NCBI RefSeq assembly: GCF_000243395.2
Contig: NZ_CM001484.1
Coordinates: 2,227,847-2,291,846, forward strand
DNA length: 64,000 bases
DNA from: Saccharomonospora glauca K62
GTDB taxonomy: Bacteria > Actinomycetota > Actinomycetes > Mycobacteriales > Pseudonocardiaceae
Direction of reading: 5' to 3'
Each line of letters begins with the position of its first letter. Positions within the stretch are counted from its first letter, which is position 1. This document shows positions 1 to 11,456 of the stretch, piece after piece. A program made the translations under genes and the position numbers. The notes under the pieces were generated by a model. The model saw only the letters and a program-made list of their open reading frames with translations, was not told where the DNA came from and did no database searches.

Positions 1-100
1 TGATCCCCGGACGCTGACCCCGTGGTGGCGCGGACCCGCACACGCCGGGCCGCGCCACCACGGACCCCGCCACCGTGCTCGCCGCGCCGGGGCCGGGGTG

Positions 101-880
101 TCATTCCCGTACGGGCTCGCCCACGAACACCGGCGCCAAACTCGGCCGCTTCGGCTGCAACCCGTCCCCGGACGACGCGCCCCGCAACCGCCTGCCGATC
201 CACGGCAACGCGTGCTCCCGAACCCACCGCAGGTTCTCCGCCCGCCGCTGCGCCCGACTCAGCATCACCGGCTCACCCAACGGGGCGGGGGAGAGGGAGT
301 GCTCCACCCCCAGCGTGTCCAACACCGCCGCCGCGATCACCACATGCCCAGCGGTGTTGAGATGAATCCGGTCCGCCGACCACAACCGCCGATCCCGCAA
401 CACCCGCATCGCCCACATGTCGACCACCAGCGCGCCGTGCCGCGCCGCGATCAACCGCACATGCTCGTTGTAGACGGCGGTGCGGCCCCGCATCCGCCGA
501 AACACCGGGTCCGCCACACCGTCGACGCCGGTGAACAACACCACCGTGGCCCCCGTGGCCGCCAACCGCTCCACAGCCGCGTCGTAGTCCGCGCACAACG
601 CGTCGATGTCGACCTTCGGCCGCATCAGATCGTTCCCGCCCGCATACAACGTCACCAGGTCGGGCTTCATCTCCACCGCGGGCGCCAACTGCTCGGCCAG
701 CACCTGAGGCAACAACCGCCCCCGGATGGCGAGGTTGGCGTAGGTGAAGTCCGCACGCAGGAAAGCCAACTGCTCGGCCACCCGGTCGGCCCAGCCACGT
801 ACCGCGTTGGGGGAGGAGGGGTCGTCGTCACCGACCCCCTCGGTGAACGAATCACCCAGAGCAACGAAGCGGGAAAACAT
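101..880 (-). CDS. SGNH/GDSL-family lipase/esterase-like hydrolase
   Basis: The 259-residue protein is a complete single-domain SGNH hydrolase. Block I is the GDSFTEGVGD stretch near residues 8-17, which supplies the nucleophilic serine. The oxyanion-hole Gly is in AIRGRLL, the block III Asn is in YAGGNDL, and the catalytic Asp/His pair sits near the C-terminus in SADRIHLN. There is no signal peptide or membrane segment, so it is probably cytoplasmic. The ATG at 880 is chosen because homologues start immediately before the SGNH fold; the reading frame continues upstream but runs antisense through the promoter and the next gene. It is divergent from the YCII/sigma pair, sharing a 150-bp intergenic region. 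The substrate (acyl ester, carbohydrate ester or lipid) cannot be told from sequence. Confidence 0.9.
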   Translation of the reverse strand: MFSRFVALGDSFTEGVGDDDPSSPNAVRGWADRVAEQLAFLRADFTYANLAIRGRLLPQVLAEQLAPAVEMKPDLVTLYAGGNDLMRPKVDIDALCADYDAAVERLAATGATVVLFTGVDGVADPVFRRMRGRTAVYNEHVRLIAARHGALVVDMWAMRVLRDRRLWSADRIHLNTAGHVVIAAAVLDTLGVEHSLSPAPLGEPVMLSRAQRRAENLRWVREHALPWIGRRLRGASSGDGLQPKRPSLAPVFVGEPVRE

Positions 881-949
881 GCGGTGAACTCTAGCGACGC
901 ACCGGTTGTGGGCCCGCGCACGCCGACCCCGGAAAAAAATCCGCGCGCC

Positions 950-978
950 TGTCGAAAACCGCACCGCTCGTTCGACGG
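950..978 (+). promoter_or_regulatory. candidate ECF42-type promoter
   Basis: TGTCGA at 950-955 is followed after 17 bases by CGACGG at 973-978, about 50 bp upstream of the YCII gene. I recall ECF42 sigma factors being reported to recognise a TGTCGA -35 element with a CGA-containing -10 element, so this would be an autoregulated promoter for the downstream pair. The motif match is seen; its function is inferred. Confidence 0.4.
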
Positions 979-1030
979 GAATACAGCAGGAGGGACACCG
1001 GGACCCTCCCACAACCGAAAGGACACCCTC

Positions 1031-1465
1031 ATGCGTTACCTGATGTTCGTCAAGGCGGACGAGCGTTCCGAGGCCGGCGAGATGCCCAGCGAGAAGGAAC
1101 TGGCCGACATGACCGCCTACAACGAAAAGCTCGTCAAGGCGGGCGTGCTCCTCGACGGCAACGGCCTGGCCCCCAGCTCCGACGGCGCCCGCGTCGTCTT
1201 CGACGACACCAACACCCCCACCGTCATCGACGGGCCCTTCACCGAGACCAAGGAACTCGTCGCCGGCTACTGGCTGCTCGAAGTCTCCTCCCGCGACGAA
1301 GCCGTCGAATGGGCCCGCCGCGCCCCACTCGGCCCCGGCGGGCAGATCGAGATCCGCCGCGTGTTCACCGACGAGGACTTCGGCGACGCCCTCACCCCCG
1401 AGGTGAAGGAAGCCGAAGCCCGCATGCGGGAAGCCACCCAACACCGACGGGAGCCGTCACACTGA
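1031..1465 (+). CDS. YCII-related (DGPF) protein
   Basis: The 144-residue protein begins MRYLMFVKADE and contains the family hallmark DGPFTETKELVAGYW near residues 62-76. These proteins have a dimeric ferredoxin-like alpha/beta fold; some relatives have hydrolase-like activity but most have no assigned role. A good ribosome-binding site (GAAAGGA) lies 8 bases upstream of the ATG. It sits 47 bp upstream of the sigma-factor gene. Pairing of DGPF proteins with ECF42 sigma factors is a known, widely distributed arrangement, so the two are very likely co-transcribed. Earlier in-frame starts would require translation through the promoter region and are not credible. Confidence 0.93.
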   Translation: MRYLMFVKADERSEAGEMPSEKELADMTAYNEKLVKAGVLLDGNGLAPSSDGARVVFDDTNTPTVIDGPFTETKELVAGYWLLEVSSRDEAVEWARRAPLGPGGQIEIRRVFTDEDFGDALTPEVKEAEARMREATQHRREPSH

Positions 1466-1512
1466 CGTCACCGACTACGACAGCGGCGGCGCACCTGGTT
1501 GGATATCCCACC

Positions 1513-4527
<3,015 letters not shown>

Positions 4528-5343
4528 TCAACGGCCGACGAGCCGCTCCAACTCCGGGTCGGTGAAGAAAGCTCGGTTGGAATAGGCGAACCGCACCGCC
4601 AATGCCAGATTCGCGGCACGGGCAGCGGGCACGGGCGTGTCGTCCGGAGTGCCGAGACAATCGAGAATGAACGGCCTAACACGCGCGACGAACTTGTCGA
4701 GCGTGCTGGCGCTGGTCCCGGCGTGGGCGGCGATCTGCCCCCGGTTGTCCAACCCCAGCGCCAGGGCCCGCCACAGCCGTAGTTGCGTACGAGTGCCGCA
4801 CACGGTGCGCAGACGTAGGTGATCCGGGCGGAAAACGTAGGGGCGAAGAGGCCCCGACGGAGGGTCCTTTCCGTCCAGCAGGTCACAGATCGTGTCGGCC
4901 TGCTCTTCCGGGGGTGACGACTTACTGATCCAGGTGCTCGGCTTGTACGGGCAGAGCTCGAACGCCGCCCGCAACATCAACTCCCTGTTGCCTTCGACAT
5001 CCGCCGTGTACAGCGCTGTTCTGGTCTCCGGTGTGTGTTCCGCCAACAGCCGCAGCGCCGTCAACCCGTGACTTTGCGAGCCACCCGCACGGTGCGCGCC
5101 GAAGTCAAGGTCCACCAGCGCCAAGCTGTAGCTGCACCCCAGCTCCGAGGCGAGCTGGACGGTGGCGGGGATGTCGTCCGGACTGGTCACCTGAGTGACT
5201 TCGAAAGCCAGACGACCCGACATGACAGCGGCATGTCTGTTGAGCATGCCCTCGATGCTGTACTCGATGGTGGCCAAGTCATCGACGATGAGGATGTTTC
5301 GAACCGCGGTGGAATCGTTCGATTCAGGGAAACTCTCAGCCAA
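4528..5343 (-). CDS. two-component response regulator with C-terminal HTH
   Basis: The 271-residue protein has an N-terminal receiver domain with the acidic pair (IVDDLAT), the phospho-acceptor Asp in ALVDLDFG, the switch Thr in LYTADVEG and the conserved Lys in WISKSSP. The C-terminal part (about 185-235) is a helix-turn-helix of LuxR-like type (LALGLDNRGQIAAHAGTSASTL). The likely start is a TTG at 5343, because GGGAGG lies 9 bases upstream and no ATG or GTG fits. It follows the histidine kinase gene by 97 bp on the same strand and is very likely its partner. The target genes are unknown; the nearest candidates are the divergent Pycsar operon and the downstream monooxygenase. Confidence 0.88.
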   Translation of the reverse strand: MAESFPESNDSTAVRNILIVDDLATIEYSIEGMLNRHAAVMSGRLAFEVTQVTSPDDIPATVQLASELGCSYSLALVDLDFGAHRAGGSQSHGLTALRLLAEHTPETRTALYTADVEGNRELMLRAAFELCPYKPSTWISKSSPPEEQADTICDLLDGKDPPSGPLRPYVFRPDHLRLRTVCGTRTQLRLWRALALGLDNRGQIAAHAGTSASTLDKFVARVRPFILDCLGTPDDTPVPAARAANLALAVRFAYSNRAFFTDPELERLVGR

Positions 5344-5440
5344 AGGCAGCTACCTCCCGACTTCGAGGAATAGGAAACTAGTTTCCCAGAAATCGGTGGT
5401 AGCTGTCAGTGATTCGCCAAACTTGGGGCGCGTCGACAAC

Positions 5441-6832
5441 TCACAGCGCCAGCCACGTGGCACGAACCTGCGCCCCGCCGCTGGACGAACGACTGAAGTC
5501 GAGCCCCCCACCACGACGCCGAAGCCTCCTGTCGAGTACTGCCAGACTCGAATCCATCCGGCTCAACGGAGCGGCGGCATCGAAACCCCGACCGTCGTCC
5601 TTCACGACCACGGTGACCCGTCGCCGCGAGCCCTCCCTCGTCGTGCTGACCGAAACCCGTATCTTGAACATCGGCCCGCCCTGCCGATTAGCCTCCCGCA
5701 CCGCGTTTCCGCACAAGTCACCGAGAACGATCTCGAGCAAACTCAGATCGGTCGGCCGCAGCGGAGAACCGCCCTCCGGGGAACGCTCCACCGACACCTC
5801 GATCGCCGACCTATCGTGGGCAAGCGAACCACAGGTCGACTTCACCCCCTCGAGAATGTCGTCGATGTCCACACCACCGTCTTCCCGGAACGGATGCCGC
5901 CGCAACGACTCCACCTGGTGCATCAAGCGGTGCCAACTCGCTCGCACTTCCGCTGATTGCGAATCGAGATCCAGCTGATGAGAAAGAAGACGCAACTGAT
6001 TTTTGATCTTACTGTGCAGGGCGCTCGACACCGCGTCGGAAAGGTCCTTACGCTGGTCACGAAGAGAACTCGGAAGAGCCGCCAACAGCGAGTTGACCAA
6101 ACTGACGTCCACATAAAGCCGCATCATCAAACCAGCGATCACAACCGCTCCGTCGGGCCCCACCGACGCCGTGGGAGCGCACACCCGGTAGAGCACCAAA
6201 CCGGCACCGGCCAACGCCAGCGGCAGCAGGAACCGAAACCACGCGAACCCGGCACGTCGCGCCAGATCCGGCTGATACCACGCCGGGTCGATGACGTACT
6301 GAGAGAACGGGAAGTACAACAACAGCAACGTGAACGCGAGCGACCACTCCACGGAAGCCACCTCACCCGCGGAAGGAGCGGCCCACGCGGTCAACGCCGT
6401 CAGAGCGAGCACGCTCGCCCCCTCAGCGGCCCCCGGAACATCCACCGAGACCCGCCTTTCCCGCGCGGTACGCCGGAGATAGCTGGACATCCAGCCGAGC
6501 ACGGCGCGATCACGCATCCATTCCAGGACCCCGTCGTGGTGATGCACCCACGCAGCCACCGCGGACACCATGGCCGCCACCCCGGCGACGACACTGGCGC
6601 CCACGAGATCCCCCACCCGCCCCGGCGCGTGCGGCGGAACCGTCATGAACACCGTCCACAACAGGGCCACGACGAGCCTGCTCAACGCCATCCGCCGGTA
6701 GAAACCATGGAGCGCGCGCCGCGCCATCACCGCGTGAGGCATGGTGTGCAGATCCGGGTGATGACCCGGAGCCAGCGCTCCCTTACCGAACAACCGGTCC
6801 CGTAGCGACGACATCGCACGCGCCGAAGGCAT
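5441..6832 (-). CDS. membrane-bound sensor histidine kinase
   Basis: The protein has about 463 residues when started at the ATG at 6832. The N-terminal half contains about six hydrophobic segments in two groups, so it is anchored by a multi-pass membrane domain without a periplasmic sensor. A dimerisation/phospho-acceptor helix follows (SSALHSKIKNQLRLLSHQL, about 290-308), with the His in LHS. The C-terminal HATPase domain has an N-box (LGDLCGNAVREAN) and a G-box (DDGRGFD). The frame stays open upstream to 6964, but that stretch is AT-rich, promoter-like and contains inverted repeats, so a downstream start is preferred; ATGs at 6877 or 6883 are alternatives. It pairs with the response regulator that follows. 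Confidence 0.82.
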   Translation of the reverse strand: MPSARAMSSLRDRLFGKGALAPGHHPDLHTMPHAVMARRALHGFYRRMALSRLVVALLWTVFMTVPPHAPGRVGDLVGASVVAGVAAMVSAVAAWVHHHDGVLEWMRDRAVLGWMSSYLRRTARERRVSVDVPGAAEGASVLALTALTAWAAPSAGEVASVEWSLAFTLLLLYFPFSQYVIDPAWYQPDLARRAGFAWFRFLLPLALAGAGLVLYRVCAPTASVGPDGAVVIAGLMMRLYVDVSLVNSLLAALPSSLRDQRKDLSDAVSSALHSKIKNQLRLLSHQLDLDSQSAEVRASWHRLMHQVESLRRHPFREDGGVDIDDILEGVKSTCGSLAHDRSAIEVSVERSPEGGSPLRPTDLSLLEIVLGDLCGNAVREANRQGGPMFKIRVSVSTTREGSRRRVTVVVKDDGRGFDAAAPLSRMDSSLAVLDRRLRRRGGGLDFSRSSSGGAQVRATWLAL

Positions 6833-6889
6833 GGCCACGATTATGGCCCGACCCGGCTCCCACCCAAAGGCAAACATTTTCATGTCGGG

Positions 6890-6938
6890 ATGCAAAACTT
6901 TGCCATCGTTTGGGCAAACCAAAACATTGCCCATGCAA
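6890..6938. promoter_or_regulatory. cluster of TTGCCC inverted half-sites in divergent promoter region
   Basis: The intergenic region between the histidine kinase and the Pycsar cyclase is locally AT-rich. It contains TTTGCC (6899-6904), TGGGCAA (6911-6917) and TTGCCCA (6927-6933), flanked by ATGCAA at 6890-6895 and 6933-6938. Successive half-sites face each other, as in overlapping operators. The pattern suggests a repressor or activator site that could control one or both divergent operons. The binding protein is unknown. Confidence 0.4.
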
Positions 6939-7041
6939 GCATTTTCGAGGAAACTGAAAACCACGGAAAAGCGTCAGATCTCACACACGTCCAGAGGAGT
7001 CGAGGCGCATAGAAACTCGCTTTCGGAATGGGGGTACCGTT

Positions 7042-8187
7042 ATGTCCACCGACCACTTCACGCTCTTCCAGGAGGCCCTGAGGAGCACCGACCGCCCCAC
7101 CAAGGTCATCCTGTTCGCCGATCTCGCCGGATCGACGGAAATGAAAGGCCGCTCGGGAGAGGTCGGTTGGCTTCCCACCATCGGGAAATTCCTGGACATC
7201 ACCACGGAAGCCACCACCAAGCACGGGGGAGAGGTGGTCAAGTACCTCGGTGACGGTACCCTGGCCGCCTTCGACGGGGAAAACGCAGCGGAAGCGATCT
7301 GCTCCGCCATTCACATCCAGGAGGAGCTGCGTGAGGTAAACTCCCAAGGAGTTGTCAACGACTGTCTCGCCACCGTCGGAATCGCTACCGGACGAGTCGT
7401 CGAATACAAAGCCCCCGGAGGGGGAATCGACTACGTCGGCTCCGTGGTCGACCTCGCCGCACGACTCTGTTCCGCCGCCGCACCCCAAGCCATCTGGGTG
7501 GACAGCGCCACCGTCGCGTCCGCGAACATGAACAAGGTCTCCTCCAAGATGGGGCGCGTCCACGACTACTCCCCGGACGACTACCTGTCCGAGGAATGGC
7601 GTGTCGAGCTCAAGGGATTCACCAAACCGGTCAAGTACCGGGAGGTCATCTGGCACGGAAAGCCGTTCGGGGCCACCAACGCGCTCGTCGACGAGATCAG
7701 CGAGCGCACCACGGCGCAGACCAACCACCAAACACCCCCGCGCCCGGACGTCCGCGAAGGAGTGGTCAGGAAATGGGACCCCGAGCAGGGGAGGGGATTC
7801 ATCTCCACGCTCTCGGACGGTGACTACTACCTCGACCGCCGCCACGTCGTCGGCGGCGAAGACCTCATCGAAGGGCGTTCGGTCAGGTTCGTTCCACGGC
7901 CGCCGTTCAAAGACGGCGGACGCCCCGTCGCCAGCTGTGCCATTCAGGAAGGGCAGCACGTCCGCGCGACCTTCCAACGCGTCCTCGCGCACAAGGGATA
8001 CGGATTCGTCGACATCCGGGACGCACTGGGCAACCAGCAGAGCCTCTTCCTCTACCTCGGCGACGACGCGGCCGGCCACCGCCCCGGAGACGTGGTGACG
8101 GTGGAGGCAAGCCGTAATCACAGGGGAATCTCCGCCCGAATCGCCGACGAGCTCCAGACCACGGGCGGTGTGGATGACGCTCGATGA
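7042..8187 (+). CDS. Pycsar-type nucleotidyl cyclase fused to two cold-shock-like domains
   Basis: The 381-residue protein starts with a class III nucleotidyl cyclase domain (about 20-195). The two metal-binding aspartates are present: D27 in LFADLAGST and D71 in KYLGDG. The late active-site motif reads VVDLAARL, with Asp where adenylate cyclases usually have Asn and with the Arg kept. After a Pro/Thr-rich linker come two small beta-rich regions: about 238-300 (RKWDPEQGRGFIS) and about 305-370 (AHKGYGFVDIRD). Both resemble the RNP1 signature of cold-shock domains. The gene overlaps a small membrane protein of the PycTM effector family, which marks the pair as a Pycsar system that senses phage and makes cCMP or cUMP. 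The extra nucleic-acid-binding-like domains are atypical and may sense or act on RNA. Pyrimidine specificity is inferred from context, not shown. Confidence 0.85.
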   Translation: MSTDHFTLFQEALRSTDRPTKVILFADLAGSTEMKGRSGEVGWLPTIGKFLDITTEATTKHGGEVVKYLGDGTLAAFDGENAAEAICSAIHIQEELREVNSQGVVNDCLATVGIATGRVVEYKAPGGGIDYVGSVVDLAARLCSAAAPQAIWVDSATVASANMNKVSSKMGRVHDYSPDDYLSEEWRVELKGFTKPVKYREVIWHGKPFGATNALVDEISERTTAQTNHQTPPRPDVREGVVRKWDPEQGRGFISTLSDGDYYLDRRHVVGGEDLIEGRSVRFVPRPPFKDGGRPVASCAIQEGQHVRATFQRVLAHKGYGFVDIRDALGNQQSLFLYLGDDAAGHRPGDVVTVEASRNHRGISARIADELQTTGGVDDAR

Positions 8188-8680
8188 GTCCCACCTGTCC
8201 CGCGACATCGAATCGGCGCTGTCGGAAGTACGCACCGAGCTGGGACGCACGGACCAGAAAGCGGCGACCCTGCTCGCGCTGTTCTCCGCCATCGCTGCCG
8301 GTCTCGTCGCCGGCTTCGCCGGAAAGTCGGGACTGTCGTCCCTGTGGAACGGCGTGGAATGGCTGGCCTGGACGGGGATCGTCCTGCTGGCAGCCAGCCT
8401 CACCCACCTGCTGATCAGCGTGCGACCGAGCGGGACCTCCCGCTCACGGGGCAGCAGCAGCTACTTCGCGGGCTATGCGCGCTACGCCGACAACCCGGAG
8501 GAACTGCGGGAACACCTGGTCACCATGACCGCCGAGGACGAACGGCGTCGTCAACTCGTCGCCTTGTCCGTCCTCGTCACCCGCAAGTACCGGCTCATCG
8601 CACGGGCAGTCGACCTACTCGGCGGCTCACTGGTACTGATCGGCGCAGCCGTACTGCTCGACATGCTGCATCAGCAGTGA
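8174..8680 (+). CDS. Pycsar membrane effector (PycTM family)
   Basis: The 168-residue protein has a short N-terminal helix with the DQKAATLLALFSA motif (about 27-40), typical of the PycTM (DUF5706) family. Hydrophobic segments lie at about 32-52, 62-86 and 143-163. In characterised Pycsar systems the effector binds cCMP or cUMP made by the adjacent cyclase and then impairs the membrane, stopping phage spread. The start is placed at the ATG at 8174; a GTG at 8168 would add two residues. The gene overlaps the end of the cyclase gene by 14 bp, so the two are translationally coupled. A strong hairpin terminator follows directly. Confidence 0.85.
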   Translation: MTLDESHLSRDIESALSEVRTELGRTDQKAATLLALFSAIAAGLVAGFAGKSGLSSLWNGVEWLAWTGIVLLAASLTHLLISVRPSGTSRSRGSSSYFAGYARYADNPEELREHLVTMTAEDERRRQLVALSVLVTRKYRLIARAVDLLGGSLVLIGAAVLLDMLHQQ

Positions 8681-8681
8681 A

Positions 8682-8719
8682 GCTTGTGCCCGCCGAGTCG
8701 CTCCTCGGCGGGCACAAGC
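8682..8719. terminator. 16-bp perfect hairpin, likely bidirectional terminator
   Basis: A perfect 16-bp inverted repeat (8682-8697 with 8704-8719) has a 6-base loop (tcgctc). It begins one base after the effector stop codon and lies between two convergent genes. There is no clear U tract, as is common in actinobacteria. Confidence 0.8.
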
Positions 8720-8754
8720 CCACCTCCCGAACGGCAGGAAGAGGGAAGCAGCCG

Positions 8755-9537
8755 TCACGTCGACGGCCAGCTCCCGCGCTCGATCAGCACCTCCCGCAGC
8801 AGGTCCGGCCGATCGGTCACGATGCCGTGCACGCCCAGATCGAGCAGCGAACACATCCGCTCCTTGTCGTTGATCGTCCAGGTGTGCACCTCGACACCCA
8901 GCCGATGCGCCGCCGCGATGAACGCCTTGTCGACCACCGTCACCGGGCCCCGCCGCACCGGCACCTGCGCCAACACACCCCGGCTGAACGACCCGAGCCG
9001 CAGAAACGGCAACCACCCGTCCGCCCGCAACAACGCCGCCGACCGCGGCCCCAGCGACGTCACCAGCCGAGGCCCCGCCAACTTGCGCAGCCGCGCCAGC
9101 CGCGCCTCCGAGAACGCCGCCGCCGCCACCCGGTCGAACGCCTTCTGCCGCCGCAACACCCGCACGAACGGCTCCACCGCCGCGTCCGACTTGACGTCGA
9201 CGTTGAAGAACGCGTTCGGCAACTCCTCCAACACGTCCTCCAAACGCGACACCGGCTCCCGGCCACCGATCTTCGCGTGCCGCACCACGGCCCACGGCTG
9301 CTCCAGGATCACCCCGGTGCGGTCGGTGGTGCGGTCGAGAGTCGGATCGTGATGGACCACCACCGTGCCGTCGGCGGTGGCGTGCACGTCCGTCTCGACA
9401 TAGCGATAGCCCTCGTCCACGGCGCGCCGAAACGCCGACAGCGAGTTCTCCATCCCCGCCAACTCGTCCAAATGCCAGCCCCGATGAGCGAAAGCACGCG
9501 GGGGAGGAGCCGCCAGATAAGGGTGCGCGATCGTCAT
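8755..9537 (-). CDS. glycerophosphodiester phosphodiesterase
   Basis: The 260-residue protein is a GDPD-family TIM barrel. The catalytic HRG motif is in FAHRGWH (about 20-26), ENSLSAF and the acidic metal ligands in VETDVHATADG follow, and the general acid His is in VVHHDPTLDRTT. Near the C-terminus VEVHTWTIND and GVHGIVTDRPDLL complete the usual signature. The enzyme hydrolyses glycerophosphodiesters from lipid turnover to glycerol-3-phosphate and an alcohol. No signal peptide is seen, so it is cytoplasmic. The ATG at 9537 is chosen because it precedes the fold directly. It is convergent with the Pycsar operon, with the shared hairpin between them. Confidence 0.93.
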   Translation of the reverse strand: MTIAHPYLAAPPPRAFAHRGWHLDELAGMENSLSAFRRAVDEGYRYVETDVHATADGTVVVHHDPTLDRTTDRTGVILEQPWAVVRHAKIGGREPVSRLEDVLEELPNAFFNVDVKSDAAVEPFVRVLRRQKAFDRVAAAAFSEARLARLRKLAGPRLVTSLGPRSAALLRADGWLPFLRLGSFSRGVLAQVPVRRGPVTVVDKAFIAAAHRLGVEVHTWTINDKERMCSLLDLGVHGIVTDRPDLLREVLIERGSWPST

Positions 9538-9653
9538 GAGCACCAGTCTGCTCCCGCGACCGCACCCCGGCACGCGTCCGTGACGAACAGCCGAGGGGAG
9601 GGCAGAGGTGGCAGCCGTCGGGTTCGCGTGGCCCGAGCCCGGTCGACGAACTA

Positions 9654-10061
9654 ATGTCGCGCGGCATGACCGACATCAGCACCGCCCCCGACACCACACC
9701 CGAAACGTCACGTGACGAAACAGTGGGTGCGGTCCGCAGGACACGGGCACCGGAGCACTGCGGGTGGTGTGGACGTCGCCTCGGCCAATCGGGCGCGGGC
9801 CGCAAGCGCCGATACTGCGGCCACGCCTGCCGCCAGCGCGCTTACGAACGCCGCTCGGCCGTGCAGCGCGGCGGACTACCCGCCGACGCCGTGGTGCTGT
9901 CGGCGAGCGAGCTCGCGGCACTGCAGGACCGGCTGTTCCAACTCCGGTGCGCCGCCGAGGACATCGCCACCGCGGCACGCGAAGGCGCCCACGCCCACGA
10001 ACTGTGCGCGCTGGCGGACGAATTGGCACGCGCGGCACGCGACCTCGAACGGCTGCGCTGA
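9654..10061 (+). CDS. small zinc-ribbon protein of unknown function
   Basis: The 135-residue protein carries two Cys pairs spaced like a zinc knuckle (CGWCGRRL, then YCGHACRQRAYERR, about residues 36-68). A predicted helical coiled-coil tail rich in Ala, Glu and Arg follows (about 80-135). Similar small proteins are common in actinobacteria and usually unannotated; the basic stretch after the last Cys could bind nucleic acid. A second ATG at 9666 is an alternative start and neither has a clear ribosome-binding site. It is divergent from the GDPD gene (116-bp gap) and convergent with the MFS gene. I do not recognise a function. Confidence 0.7.
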   Translation: MSRGMTDISTAPDTTPETSRDETVGAVRRTRAPEHCGWCGRRLGQSGAGRKRRYCGHACRQRAYERRSAVQRGGLPADAVVLSASELAALQDRLFQLRCAAEDIATAAREGAHAHELCALADELARAARDLERLR

Positions 10062-10197
10062 CCGGCGACCGAACCGGTCCGGACCAGCACGAACAGAAAA
10101 GCCGATAAGGAACATTATGTAAAGTTATGGTCGTGGGGGCCGCGCCCGGCACTCCCCGAGCCCCGAACGACGACCCCGCACCGTCACCGACGAGACC

Positions 10198-11421
10198 TCA
10201 CACGCGAGCCTTCTTTCCGGCTTTCCCGCGCGCGGGCCGCCCCGTGGGCCAGCGCCTCACACTGATCACCATCGCGGCCACCCCACAGACCCCGATACCG
10301 ATCGCGGCCAGGAGCGTGCCCGTGACCCCGAACCGGTCGAGCACCAGACCACCGATCGCGGAACCACAGGCCATCCCGACGTAGAGACCACTGGTGTTGA
10401 GGGCCATCGCCTCGGTGCCGACCGGACCGGCGAGCGCGAGGGTGCGGGCGTTCATCGGCGCGTTGTTGCTCCACGCCGCCACACCCCAGACGGCCAGCGA
10501 CCCCATGATCACGACCGGCGGAACGGGCGCCACCGTGGCATGAAGCCCGACCCACACCAGCACGACGACCAACGCGGTGCCGAAGGTGGCGATCATGCCG
10601 CGATCCGGCCCCCACCCGTCGGCGATGTGACCACCCACCGCCGCGCCGAGGGCGCCGGCGACCCCGATCGTCGCGATGAACACGGTCAACAGCTCCGGAC
10701 GCGCCGTCAGGGCCTCGCTGATGGGAGCGACGTAGATGTAGGGCATCAGCCCGGCACACGCCCCGATCGTGGTGGTCACGGCACACGCCAGGATGGCCGG
10801 GGACCGCAACGCCCGCAGCCGGTCACCGATCCCGGCCTCGGACACCGGTTCGAACCTCGGCAGCGTGGCCGCCACCGTGACCAGCGCGCCCACGGTGAAC
10901 ACCCCAACGGCGACGAACGTCGCATGCCATCCCCACCGCGTGCTCAACCAGGTGCCGATGGGCACCCCCACCGCCAGCGACACCGTCAGCCCCGCCGCGA
11001 CCACGCCGATCGCCCGCCCCGCATACCCCGGTTCGGCGCGCTGACCCGCGATCGCGAACGCCGCGGGGCTCAACGTGCCGGCGACGACCGCGGTCACGAT
11101 CCGCAGCACCAGCAGGATCTCGAAGGACGTGGCGAGCGCGGTCGCGAAGTTCAACGCGGCGAAGAGCGTCAGGCCGAGGCCGAGGAGTCGACGCGGCGGG
11201 ACGCGGCTGGTCAGGACGGCCATCACGGGCGCCGAGAAGGCGTAGGCCAGGGAGAACACCGTCACCAGTTGTCCGGTGGTGCCCTCGCTGACGGCCAGAT
11301 CTCGGCTGATCGCGGGAAGGGCGCCGGCGACGACGAAGTCGTCGGTCCCGATGGCGAAGGTGACCATCAGCAGCGAGAACAGCCACGCACGCCGTGGTCG
11401 GGATCGAGTGCTGGATTCCAT
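10198..11421 (-). CDS. MFS drug/metabolite exporter (12-TM type)
   Basis: The 407-residue protein is hydrophobic throughout, with about 12 membrane segments. It has the antiporter-type N-terminal signature (FAIGTDDFVVAGALP), the loop-2 basic motif (SRVPPRRLLGLG) and Gly/Pro-rich segment 5 (VAAGLTVSLAVGVPIG). It belongs to the DHA1-like major facilitator exporters. The start is placed at the ATG at 11421; the frame continues upstream but would enter the end of the MerR gene. That MerR regulator lies 35 bp upstream on the same strand and probably controls its own operon in response to the exported compound. The substrate is unknown. Confidence 0.9.
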   Translation of the reverse strand: MESSTRSRPRRAWLFSLLMVTFAIGTDDFVVAGALPAISRDLAVSEGTTGQLVTVFSLAYAFSAPVMAVLTSRVPPRRLLGLGLTLFAALNFATALATSFEILLVLRIVTAVVAGTLSPAAFAIAGQRAEPGYAGRAIGVVAAGLTVSLAVGVPIGTWLSTRWGWHATFVAVGVFTVGALVTVAATLPRFEPVSEAGIGDRLRALRSPAILACAVTTTIGACAGLMPYIYVAPISEALTARPELLTVFIATIGVAGALGAAVGGHIADGWGPDRGMIATFGTALVVVLVWVGLHATVAPVPPVVIMGSLAVWGVAAWSNNAPMNARTLALAGPVGTEAMALNTSGLYVGMACGSAIGGLVLDRFGVTGTLLAAIGIGVCGVAAMVISVRRWPTGRPARGKAGKKARV

Positions 11422-11456
11422 GCCCCGATCGTCGAACCCTGACGCCAGCGTCAAGG

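Noticed and set aside
98-1444. Very long open frames on both strands across the SGNH and YCII genes
   Set aside because: They run through a promoter region and antisense to real genes; only the parts from 880 (-) and 1031 (+) carry conserved domains.
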